Part shown: positions 24,980 to 32,155 of the stretch, in pieces
How positions within the stretch are numbered: position 1 is the first letter of the stretch
Layout: the number at the start of each line of letters is the position of its first letter
DNA from: Alcaligenaceae bacterium
GTDB taxonomy: Bacteria > Pseudomonadota > Gammaproteobacteria > Burkholderiales > Burkholderiaceae_B
Length of the DNA: 34,941 bases
Direction of reading: 5' to 3'
Assembly: GCA_013205565.1 (NCBI GenBank)
Contig: JABMMM010000286.1
Location: 1-34,941 of the forward strand
Program-made: the position numbers and the translations under genes
The notes under the pieces: model-generated
Database searches by the model: none
The model's input: only the letters and a program-made list of their open reading frames with translations
What the model was told of the DNA's origin: nothing

Positions 24980-26476
24980 CTAACCAAACAAGCCATGTAA
25001 AAACCAACGTGCCTGTTCGGTATCGCGTTCGCGGTAGATCCAGTAACGTACTGCTCGTTGATCTTGTGCAACAAAATAATCGCGTGCAATACGCAAGTGA
25101 TCCCACCAGCCGCTTTCAATGCGCTCGGGGCCTCGTAGTAAGTGCAAAGGGCCCTCGTACATGGGTCGATCTCCCCTCACTTTGAGCGGCAAAGGCTCGG
25201 TTAACAACCAGAAAGGCCTTTCTCTTAAAAAGGGATTGTTTGCGTAGGTTGCAGGCGTGCTCAGTGAGGGGCTTGCCTCTGGTGTGAGTGAGGCTTTCAA
25301 AGGTAACCAGCGGTTCTCAATCTCAGGCCGGTGATCGGCAAGTTGTGCGGGTTGTAAGACGTGTTCGGCGCCAAGCCGTGCCGACAATAAATCAAGCAGA
25401 CGCCGGTAATCAGCCGGTGCGTGCAAGGGATCTGGAAACAGTGTCGCGCTGCGCGCACTTTGTTGTGCCAGAGTTTGGCTGCGTAAGGTCAGGGCGACGA
25501 CCGGCCCCGCCAAGACTTGACGCGACAGACGCTCGCGCAATAAAGGCACTAGCTGCACCATCAGCCAGACGGGCTCGCCAAAGGCGAGTTCAAGCACGGT
25601 GGGTGGGCAGGCGTGACGTCCGCGTTCGTGGTGCAGCTCAAGGGTGGCGCTACGCAAGGCGGCTTGCCTGGCTGCTAACCAAGTACACAGGCTCAGTGCT
25701 AAACGCTCTGAGAGCCCGGCAAGCGCTGCTGTGTGCTCCAGGCGCTCGAGTAAGTCAAGTTGTTGAACAAATTGTTCGGGTGCGACATAAGGTGTCTGAC
25801 GCCAGGGCCCCTGTGTATACGCTTGTTCGAGCTCGGCAAATAAAGCAGGGCCAACGCGTCGTTGTAGCCCCTTACGTGGCAGGGCTCGTAAGCCTCTGAG
25901 CGTTTCACAACCAATCGCGTTGAGCCAAACCAAATGCGGTTTAGCGCTTGGTAGCGCCGCGCAAGGTACACGACTGAGCAAACGTTCTAACGTTGCCTGG
26001 CCACAGGCATAACGTGCAGGCGATACTGCAGCTTGCGCTAACAGCCAGGCACCCCTTGCCGTTGGGGCAACGCTGCTTCGTACTTGCAGTTTCAAGAGCT
26101 TAAGTTTTTTGCGCAACCCTTGAACAATCGGACGCACGCCGCCAAATAACCGTAAGCTGTAAGTGGCTTCGAGCAACACAATATCGCCGATGTGTTGGTA
26201 GACAGAGGGCGTGTAGGCAAGGGCGGCTTGTGCAGCTTGAGCGTAAGCACTGTGTTCTGCGGTTGGATCTCTTGGATAAAGCGAACACTCAGGCGCTAGG
26301 CTGCGCGCCGTTGCGCAACGCATGCCCAGCGTCAGCCCGCGCTGCAGCGCGCCAGGCGTCGCAGCGATCAGAACATCGTGCTCGAACACTGCGGCGGCGG
26401 CGGGCTCAGTCAGACAGTTGAGTCGCCACGTGTCCAGGCTGAGGTTGTGCAAGTGCAGGCCGATCCACAGGGTCAT
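24980..26476 (-). CDS. imuB: Y-family polymerase-like protein ImuB
   Basis: ImuB is a catalytically inactive Y-family relative that links DnaE2 to the sliding clamp. The 498-aa protein has the Y-family layout, but the N-terminal metal motif reads WIGLHLHNLSLDTW instead of a D-x-D type, and the second acidic motif reads VLLEATYSLRLFGG instead of SIDE, which fits loss of polymerase activity. A clamp-binding motif candidate QLDLL is at 239-243, followed by a little-finger-like region and a long C-terminal tail. Its 5' end overlaps imuA by 71 nt, and it ends 5 nt before dnaE2, so the three are cotranslated as an operon. Confidence 0.94.
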   Translation of the reverse strand: MTLWIGLHLHNLSLDTWRLNCLTEPAAAAVFEHDVLIAATPGALQRGLTLGMRCATARSLAPECSLYPRDPTAEHSAYAQAAQAALAYTPSVYQHIGDIVLLEATYSLRLFGGVRPIVQGLRKKLKLLKLQVRSSVAPTARGAWLLAQAAVSPARYACGQATLERLLSRVPCAALPSAKPHLVWLNAIGCETLRGLRALPRKGLQRRVGPALFAELEQAYTQGPWRQTPYVAPEQFVQQLDLLERLEHTAALAGLSERLALSLCTWLAARQAALRSATLELHHERGRHACPPTVLELAFGEPVWLMVQLVPLLRERLSRQVLAGPVVALTLRSQTLAQQSARSATLFPDPLHAPADYRRLLDLLSARLGAEHVLQPAQLADHRPEIENRWLPLKASLTPEASPSLSTPATYANNPFLRERPFWLLTEPLPLKVRGDRPMYEGPLHLLRGPERIESGWWDHLRIARDYFVAQDQRAVRYWIYRERDTEQARWFLHGLFG

Positions 26477-27143
26477 GGGAGGATATTGAAAAAGAGTCTG
26501 AAGCTTGGGCGCCTAACCTGAAGGGATGCCCGCAGGCTGGGCCACGACGTTTGATAATGGATAAAGTGAGAGCGCCCGACTGTTCAGGAGACAGCAACAG
26601 CCGCAGTACTGCAGGCGATGCTTGGCTTTGTACAGCGTGCGGGCGAAACATAAAAAATAGCGTTTGACTGCTTTGCGCAGCCAGATGTAAACGCTTCAGT
26701 ACCGAGGTTTGAATTGGATGCGCCCAAAACAACAAGGCCGCACAACTACCATTCTTTAGAATTTGCTCAGCCGCCCAGTAGGCATCGCGCGCACGTTGTG
26801 GTGCCAAATAAAGTAAACGTTGAGTGCCTAGTCGCCAGCCCGACCAGCAAGCGCTATTTGGTTGATAAGGGGGCTGCAACAAGACAACCGGTTGTTTGTT
26901 TAAGTCAGTCTGTAAAGCGGTGCGCAACAGTTGGATTTCGCCTACGCCGGGTTGAGCAATCAGCAGTTCAATCAAACTGCCGGTTGGCCAGCCTTGCCCA
27001 GGCAGTTCGGCATCGAGTGCTGCAAAGCCCGTGGCGATCGTCGGCCCCGTACGCGCGCCAAATTGCGACCCCCGCCAAAGCGCAGGGTGCAAGTTAAGTA
27101 ACGAGGTTGCGGGACCTGTTGAAGAAGAAAGAGGGCTCGACAT
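26406..27143 (-). CDS. imuA: Translesion synthesis protein ImuA (RecA/SulA-like)
   Basis: ImuA is a RecA-like partner of ImuB and DnaE2. The 245-aa protein has the LHPALWRGSQFG start and TGFAALDAELPGQGWPTGSLIELL, the RecA-type entry. The P-loop region reads AQPGVGEIQLL, lacking the Gly-Lys-Thr of a working Walker A, as is common in ImuA. Further blocks resemble a RecA core to about residue 200, followed by a Gly- and Pro-containing tail that overlaps imuB. The ATG at 27143 has no purine-rich ribosome site; the stretch before it reads CTCCTTCA. It is first in the imuA-imuB-dnaE2 operon, below a LexA box. Confidence 0.9.
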   Translation of the reverse strand: MSSPLSSSTGPATSLLNLHPALWRGSQFGARTGPTIATGFAALDAELPGQGWPTGSLIELLIAQPGVGEIQLLRTALQTDLNKQPVVLLQPPYQPNSACWSGWRLGTQRLLYLAPQRARDAYWAAEQILKNGSCAALLFWAHPIQTSVLKRLHLAAQSSQTLFFMFRPHAVQSQASPAVLRLLLSPEQSGALTLSIIKRRGPACGHPFRLGAQASDSFSISSHDPVDRPALAQPQPGHVATQLSD

Positions 27144-27172
27144 TGAAGGAGATCAGTCAAAAGAAGATAAAA

Positions 27173-27218
27173 AGGAGCACAAATATACTGTACAAATATA
27201 CAGTATATTTGTGCTCCT
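27173..27218. repeat. 46-bp palindrome enclosing the LexA box
   Basis: The arms at 27173-27192 and 27199-27218 are perfect 20-bp reverse complements with a 6-nt spacer CAAATA. The LexA box forms only the inner 16-20 bp; the outer segment AGGAGCACAA on each side is not required by LexA. On the minus strand the right-hand end is followed by TTTTT, so the RNA could form a terminator-like stem upstream of the imuA start. Confidence 0.9.
27188..27203. promoter_or_regulatory. LexA (SOS) box upstream of imuA
   Basis: CTGT-ACAAATAT-ACAG is an exact match to the LexA consensus CTGT-N8-ACAG, with the preferred flanks TA and TA giving TACTGT...ACAGTA. It lies 45 bp upstream of the imuA ATG. LexA control of imuA-imuB-dnaE2 is established in several proteobacteria, so the role is well supported, although no LexA gene is in the window. 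Confidence 0.95.
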
Positions 27219-27441
27219 GCGTGTGCCTCGTCAAAAATAACGAGGCCTACGGATTAACCCTTGCCTATCCTGACTGGCACACGTGCAATGCGCACAACAA
27301 ACAAAAAATCAGCTAAGTTTATGTCAAGCCCTTAGGCGTGCAGCTGCGGGAATATGGTCAGATGATGCCTGATACCAACAAAGTTCTGTTGGATTCAGCA
27401 GTCGTTTGAAGCCTCTTGAATGGATACTTAGGGAACACACA

Positions 27442-28425
27442 ATGCAAAGCAAAGTCATGTCGTTTTTAGGTGGTTTTCTTTTTATAGGTTGCGCGGCTGT
27501 GGCGCTTGCGCAAAGTCCGTCCCCATACCCTAACAAACCCATCACAATGCTTGTCCCGTTTCCACCCGGAGGAGTGACTGACCTGGTGGCACGCGAACTG
27601 AGCAAACGGTTGAGTGAGGGACTGGGTCAAGCCGTAGTCGTCGAAAACCGTATCGGTGCGGGTGGCAACATCGGCACCGCCGCGCTGGCTAAAGCGCAGG
27701 GCGATGGTTATACCCTCGGGGTGATGACCGTCAGCGCGATGTCAATCGCCCCTCACATACAGAAGTCTTTAAGCTTTGTGCCGGCGCGCGACTTCACGCC
27801 GATCACGAATATTGTGAATACGCCCGGCGCAGTTTTAGCAGGCATCACGACGCCTTATCATTCATTACAAGACTTAGTGAAGGCCGCCAAAGCCGATCCC
27901 GGGAAGATACCCTACGCAAGCGTGGGGCTTGGGTCTTTACCGCACTTGATTGCCGAAAAGCTCGCGCTTGATGCTGGCATTAGCTTGTCGCACATACCCT
28001 ATAAAGGCGCAGCACCCGCCATGCAAGACTTATTAGCAGGCGTTGTGGCGTTGTCTTTTGAAAGTGCGCTGACCAATACGGTGGCAAACTATCAAAGTGG
28101 CCGGTTAAGAGTGCTCGCCACAACGGGCTCAGTGCGAGTCCCCATCTTAAGCGGCATACCGACAGTGGCAGAGTCTGGCTACCCTGGCTTCGTCGCGCAA
28201 GGCTGGTTTGGTTTTTTTGGGCCAGCGGGTTTGCCGCCAGCCATTACCAAACGCTTGAATGAGATTGCAATAGCAATGCTCAAAGACAAACTAGTCGTAG
28301 AGCGCTTCGAAAAACTAGGCATCCAAGCCGATCCATTAACGCCCGAGCAATTCGTTACGTTTTTACAAGAACAAGATCGGATCTGGGCCGCGACCGCGAA
28401 AGGGTTGAATTTACAACTTGAATAA
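27442..28425 (+). CDS. Bug-type tripartite tricarboxylate transporter substrate-binding protein
   Basis: This 328-aa periplasmic binding protein has a signal peptide (MQSKVMSFLGGFLFIGCAAVALA, probable cleavage before Gln24), then YPNKPITMLVPFPPGGVTDLVARELS and NRIGAGGNIGTAALAKAQGDGYTLGV, the hallmark ligand-pocket blocks of Bordetella uptake gene (Bug) proteins. AGGGA lies 7 nt before the ATG at 27442; the TTG at 27406 is not needed. Bug proteins bind carboxylates and related acids. No TctA/TctB membrane components are near, as is common for orphan Bug genes in Burkholderiales. Ligand unknown. Confidence 0.95.
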   Translation: MQSKVMSFLGGFLFIGCAAVALAQSPSPYPNKPITMLVPFPPGGVTDLVARELSKRLSEGLGQAVVVENRIGAGGNIGTAALAKAQGDGYTLGVMTVSAMSIAPHIQKSLSFVPARDFTPITNIVNTPGAVLAGITTPYHSLQDLVKAAKADPGKIPYASVGLGSLPHLIAEKLALDAGISLSHIPYKGAAPAMQDLLAGVVALSFESALTNTVANYQSGRLRVLATTGSVRVPILSGIPTVAESGYPGFVAQGWFGFFGPAGLPPAITKRLNEIAIAMLKDKLVVERFEKLGIQADPLTPEQFVTFLQEQDRIWAATAKGLNLQLE

Positions 28426-28461
28426 TGGGGATACCAAACAAATCGCTGTCACGCAAAACAA

Positions 28462-28491
28462 GCTTGAGTCGTCGGTGGGGACGGCTTAAGC
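28462..28491 (+). terminator. Hairpin downstream of the Bug gene
   Basis: GCTTGAGTCGTC (28462-28473) pairs with GACGGCTTAAGC (28480-28491) over 12 positions, including two G-U pairs, around a 6-nt loop. It lies between convergent stops. There is no T-run on the plus strand, so termination efficiency is uncertain; on the minus strand the stem is weaker but a T-rich stretch follows. Confidence 0.45.
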
Positions 28492-28522
28492 GTCAGATTC
28501 GATATTTGCTGCGTCATCGCGT

Positions 28523-29314
28523 TCAGACCGGCGAAATGCTTGCACTTAAAAAATCTACCCGCCAGTTACTGTTACCCGAGTCTGAACCAAACGCGTCATA
28601 GCGTTTTTCGTAAAACAAAGCGTAGCCTTCGCGGTGCATCAAAATGATGGTCGTGCAACGCGTGCCGTAGCGTTCGTTTTGAATAAAGGGGCTGGCCAGC
28701 AGTTTTTCGCGATCGAGTCCGATGCCGGTGTCGGGCAATTCGTGCTCGGCAGCGCGGGTGGTATCTCGAAAAATCTCAAATAGTCGGGCAGGGTCGGGGT
28801 GTTGAGTTTGAGCCAGATGTTCTGACACGCTGTGTTGCGTGCGAAGCAGCTTAGGCCAGGGTGTATTGAGCGTTGCATTTGACACCCCTGTCACGCCCTC
28901 AGGAACCTGACTAGGCTGCGTAGTTAAGCGGTTTGAGTAATACCAAAGGCCACTTGGGTCGCCCGTTAAAAGATTAAAGCCATTATACGAAGCGTCTGGC
29001 CGCTGCAACGCTTGCAGATACTGTTGCGCCGACTGCTCTTGACGCAAATAGTGTTCGGCAAGACGTCCGCGCGAGGGTGCGAAGTCATCGCGCTGCCCGG
29101 TTTCGCGATAATTCGTTAGCAGCGCGATTCGCCCTGAAGTCGTCAAACCCAGCCAGGTACCACCTGCCTGCAAATCACGACCGGCCAGCAGGTAAGGTGC
29201 CTCAGCCCAGGGCCGGGCAGCCTCAGTGGGTCGCGCGTGCAACTCATCGCGATTAGCCACAAGGATCAGTGGCCAGTCAGGTAAAACATTTTGAGCAAAA
29301 ATAGCTAAACACAT
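28523..29314 (-). CDS. TANGO2/NRDE family protein
   Basis: This is a TANGO2-like protein, so named after the human member; the domain is also called NRDE. Starting at ATG 29314 gives 263 aa with the family N-terminus MCLAIFAQNVLPDWPLILVANRDELHARP, in which Cys2 and the NRDE motif (21-24) are conserved; the frame's upstream extension of 14 residues is not family-like. Other blocks are GGTWLGLTTSGRIALLTNYRE, then GFNLLTGDPSGLWYYSNR and a late GTRCTTIILMHREGYALFYEKRYD. Heme handling has been proposed for the family; the biochemical role here is unknown. It is divergent from folC. Confidence 0.92.
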   Translation of the reverse strand: MCLAIFAQNVLPDWPLILVANRDELHARPTEAARPWAEAPYLLAGRDLQAGGTWLGLTTSGRIALLTNYRETGQRDDFAPSRGRLAEHYLRQEQSAQQYLQALQRPDASYNGFNLLTGDPSGLWYYSNRLTTQPSQVPEGVTGVSNATLNTPWPKLLRTQHSVSEHLAQTQHPDPARLFEIFRDTTRAAEHELPDTGIGLDREKLLASPFIQNERYGTRCTTIILMHREGYALFYEKRYDAFGSDSGNSNWRVDFLSASISPV

Positions 29315-29482
29315 TGCAAAGTGATGCTCCGGTTCAACGCTTGGGTTTGCGTGCACTCAAGTTCAACGATTTTAGTAGAAATGCGTCAAGCGCTTCGATG
29401 CCTCTGTGTCTCGCGCTTGTTGGGACCGGATCGCACGCTGCTAAAATGCGTACTTGCCCGAAGATATCAAGCCGCCCTTGCC

Positions 29483-30793
29483 ATGACCTTAGCTCCCCCG
29501 TCCTCGACCGCGTCGCTCCCCGACTGGCTCAGCTACCTCGAACAGCTTCACCCCAGCGCGATCGATATGGGGCTTGAGCGTGTACAAGACGTCGCTGCGC
29601 GTTTGCCTCTGAGTTCTGGCGCGGTCAAAATTGTGGTGGGGGGCACGAACGGCAAAGGTTCAACCTGCGCCATGCTCGAAGCGATTTTATTGGCGGCCGG
29701 CTATCGGGTGGGGCTTTACACCTCGCCGCATTTAATAAGCTTTAACGAGCGCGCGCGCCTGAATGGCGAAATCGTCTCTGATGCTGAATTTGTTCGGTAC
29801 TTCAATATGGTTGAGCACGCGCGGCAAGGCGTTTCGCTGACCTATTTCGAATATTCAACACTTGCCACGCTTGCGATGTTCGCGGCCACACAACTTGATG
29901 TGATGGTGCTTGAAGTCGGGCTTGGTGGGCGCCTAGACGCCGTGAACATCGTTCAGGCAGATTGCTCAATCATCACCAGTGTCGATATCGATCATGTTGA
30001 GTGGCTAGGCGACACACGAGAAAAAATTGGCTTCGAAAAAGCCCATATCTTTCGAAGCGCGCGTCCCGCAATCTGCAGTGATCCTGCACCGCCTCAGTCT
30101 TTGCTTGATTATGCAAAAGCCCTTGGTTGCGACCTTTGGCTCTTTGGCCGAGATTTCAACTACTCGGGCGACCGCCAGCAGTGGGCCTTTGCAGGGCGAC
30201 AGCAGCGGCGCAACGCCTTGGCGTATCCTGCCTTACGGGGCGCGAATCAGTTGTTAAACGCAGCAGGCGCTTTGGCTGCCCTAGAGGCTTTGCGTGACCG
30301 ATTGGCGGTTCCTCAGCAGGCCGTCAGGTTGGGTTTGCTTCAAGCTTCACTGCCCGGACGCTTTCAGATTTTGCCCGGCCAGCCAACCGTCATTCTTGAT
30401 GTGGCGCACAACCCTCATGCGGCGGCAGTACTCGAAAAAAACTTAGGCAATATGGGCTTTCATCCCTATACCTATGCGGTCTTCGGGATGCTTGCCGACA
30501 AAGATATTGAGGCGGTGCTTAAGCACATGGCCCCGCGTATTGATCATTGGTTTTGTGCCGGTTTGCCCGGCCCACGTGGGCTGACAGCCGAACAACTCGC
30601 GCTCAAGGTGACCTCAGTCTTGGCAGCGGAGCAAAAGCCTGGCGAGCCGCCGGTGCCCGTCAGCGCCTATCCTTCGGTGGCGCTGGCGCTTGAAGCGGCC
30701 CACAAACTAAGTAAGCCGGATGATAGAATTATCGTATTCGGTTCATTTTTGACCGTCGCTGGGGCATTGCAAGCGAGTGGACGGTCTGTTTAA
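29483..30793 (+). CDS. folC: Bifunctional folylpolyglutamate/dihydrofolate synthase
   Basis: FolC makes dihydrofolate from dihydropteroate and adds glutamate residues to folates. With ATG 29483 the protein is 436 aa and starts MTLAPPSSTASLPDWLSYLEQLHP, as expected; the frame extends upstream to 29321 but that part is not family-like and is Cys-rich. The P-loop GTNGKGST is at 54-61, followed by SPHLISFNERARLNGE, the Mur-ligase-like VLEVGLGGRLDAVNI and SVDIDHVEWLG, and VILDVAHNPHAA, then VFGMLADKDIEAVL. It heads folC-dedD-cvpA-purF, the order seen in many proteobacteria. Confidence 0.97.
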   Translation: MTLAPPSSTASLPDWLSYLEQLHPSAIDMGLERVQDVAARLPLSSGAVKIVVGGTNGKGSTCAMLEAILLAAGYRVGLYTSPHLISFNERARLNGEIVSDAEFVRYFNMVEHARQGVSLTYFEYSTLATLAMFAATQLDVMVLEVGLGGRLDAVNIVQADCSIITSVDIDHVEWLGDTREKIGFEKAHIFRSARPAICSDPAPPQSLLDYAKALGCDLWLFGRDFNYSGDRQQWAFAGRQQRRNALAYPALRGANQLLNAAGALAALEALRDRLAVPQQAVRLGLLQASLPGRFQILPGQPTVILDVAHNPHAAAVLEKNLGNMGFHPYTYAVFGMLADKDIEAVLKHMAPRIDHWFCAGLPGPRGLTAEQLALKVTSVLAAEQKPGEPPVPVSAYPSVALALEAAHKLSKPDDRIIVFGSFLTVAGALQASGRSV

Positions 30794-30858
30794 TCGCCGT
30801 TTGTAGTTTCTAAGCGCTTTTCGGAGCTGTCTGTTTTTGAGTCAGGGTGGTTCGATCA

Positions 30859-31626
30859 ATGGGACTATTTTCCAGAAAAGATAGTGCAGCACCACGCAAG
30901 CCGCCTGGCAAGGTGCGTCCGTCGGTGTCAAGCGAGGCTCAGGCAGCCGAGTTGCGCGTTAAGGCGCGCAGGCGTCTGGCGGGTGCCGTAGCCTTGGTTC
31001 TGGCGGCCGTGGTGATTTTGCCGATGTTGCTTGATTCTGAGCCTGCACCCGTTTCAAACAAAATTCCTATCAAAATTCCTGATCGGAATGCGCCTTTTCA
31101 GTCTAGTCTCACTGAGCCTGCAGCCGTTACCGACGTGGCGTCTGTCACACCGGCAGTGACAGCCCCTGCGCCGTCAGCACCGCCTACAAGCGCCACACCT
31201 CCCGCTGTGACGGCCCCCGTTAAACCCGACCCTAAATCACGCACTGAGCCTGTTGCAAAACCCGAACCCCCCAATGCTCCCGCGACCCGCTCGGATGACG
31301 GTGCGCGCGCAATGGCCTTGCTTGATGGGCGCCCAACTGCCGAATCAACAAGTCCGCCGGGCACCACCGCAGCTAAAGTCCCCACTCGCGGAAACTTCGT
31401 TGTTCAGGCCAGCTCGCTTGATGGCGCCGCTGACGCTCAAGCGCAAAAAAATAAACTCTTGGCATCAGGAGTCAGTAACGCCTTTGTTGACGGCCCAGTC
31501 GAGGTTAATGGCAAAACAAAATATCGCGTGCGCGTCGGACCGTTTCCCTCCAGAGAGGCCGCACTTGCCACGCAGGCCCGTCTGCGCACGCTTGGGTTCG
31601 CCGACGCTTACATACCCGCGCAGTGA
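30859..31626 (+). CDS. dedD: DedD-like SPOR-domain cell-division protein
   Basis: This 255-aa protein has a short basic cytoplasmic N-terminus, one membrane helix (about 39-58, RLAGAVALVLAAVVILPMLL), a long Pro/Ala/Thr-rich periplasmic linker (about 60-175), and a C-terminal SPOR domain (GNFVVQASSLDGAADAQAQ to FADAYIPAQ). SPOR domains bind denuded peptidoglycan at the division site; DedD is a non-essential septal protein in E. coli. The ATG at 30859 has GGTGG 8 nt upstream; an in-frame GTG at 30847 is less likely. Its stop overlaps the cvpA start (GTGA). Confidence 0.9.
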   Translation: MGLFSRKDSAAPRKPPGKVRPSVSSEAQAAELRVKARRRLAGAVALVLAAVVILPMLLDSEPAPVSNKIPIKIPDRNAPFQSSLTEPAAVTDVASVTPAVTAPAPSAPPTSATPPAVTAPVKPDPKSRTEPVAKPEPPNAPATRSDDGARAMALLDGRPTAESTSPPGTTAAKVPTRGNFVVQASSLDGAADAQAQKNKLLASGVSNAFVDGPVEVNGKTKYRVRVGPFPSREAALATQARLRTLGFADAYIPAQ

Positions 31627-32111
31627 CTGGTTTTGATTTTGTTTTGTTAGGCATACTCGGGCTGTCGGCGCTGTTGGGTTTGATTCGTGGTTTGCTAAAA
31701 GAAGTGTTGTCGCTCGCAGCGTATGCCTTCGCTTTTTTAGCAGCAATTTGGTGGGGACCGCGCGTGTCGGATTGGTTACTCCCCTGGATCACGCAGTCTT
31801 TTTTAAGGATGGCGCTTGCCTATATTGGCGTGTTTGTCGCGGTACTGTTATTGATCGGTTTGGTCAATATGACCTTGTCAGCCTTGATTGATAAAACGGG
31901 TCTGACCCCTGCTGATCATGGCTTGGGTGCGGTGTTTGGTCTGGCCAGAGGGGTGTTGTTTGTGTTGATTTTGGTCACTCTGGCGGGCTTTACGCCCATC
32001 CCAAGTGAGCCTTGGTGGAAAAACGCCATGTTTTCCAAGCAGGTGGTGGGGGCTGTGCAACAAATCAAAGCTCGGCTGCCCGAGCCCGTCGGTAGCTGGC
32101 TTCCTTATTGA
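31623..32111 (+). CDS. cvpA: CvpA family membrane protein
   Basis: CvpA is an inner-membrane protein first noted for colicin V production and implicated in envelope or bile stress tolerance. The 162-aa product has four hydrophobic segments (FVLLGILGLSALLGLIRGLL, LAAYAFAFLAAIWWG, MALAYIGVFVAVLLLIGLV, GAVFGLARGVLFVLILVTLAG), the family's LGLIRGLLKEVLSLAAYAFAF being diagnostic. The GTG start at 31623 overlaps the dedD stop. purF follows by 44 nt, as in E. coli. Confidence 0.93.
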   Translation: MTGFDFVLLGILGLSALLGLIRGLLKEVLSLAAYAFAFLAAIWWGPRVSDWLLPWITQSFLRMALAYIGVFVAVLLLIGLVNMTLSALIDKTGLTPADHGLGAVFGLARGVLFVLILVTLAGFTPIPSEPWWKNAMFSKQVVGAVQQIKARLPEPVGSWLPY

Positions 32112-32155
32112 GTACGACAGAAGTTAACGCAGTTCAACAGTGATCAGGAAAGTAC

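Larger units (their letters stand above)
27144..27441. other. Intergenic region between imuA and the Bug gene
   Basis: This 298-bp, AT-rich stretch separates divergent genes and has no convincing gene. It contains the LexA box within a large palindrome (27173-27218), an inverted repeat GCCTCGT/ACGAGGC (27225-27231 and 27240-27246), and TTGACG on the minus strand at 27234-27229, a possible -35 for imuA. The remainder, 27247-27429, has no structure I can name; AGGGAA at 27430-27435 is the Bug gene's ribosome site. Confidence 0.6.

Noticed and set aside
24975-25106. 44-residue N-terminal extension of dnaE2
   Set aside because: It lies inside imuB and is unlike DnaE2 N-termini; ATG 24974 gives the normal protein.
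25288-25899. 203-codon plus-strand ORF opposite imuB
   Set aside because: An antisense shadow of a well-supported gene, Arg- and Val-rich with no recognisable motif.
27225-27246. Inverted repeat GCCTCGT/ACGAGGC as a terminator
   Set aside because: No T-run follows and no gene ends there; kept only as part of the intergenic description.
27107-27316. 69-codon plus-strand ORF running across the LexA palindrome
   Set aside because: It begins within imuA antisense, crosses the palindrome, and its product has no recognisable feature.
29321-29482. 54-residue extension of FolC
   Set aside because: It is Cys- and Arg-rich, overlaps the divergent TANGO2-like start, and is not family-like.
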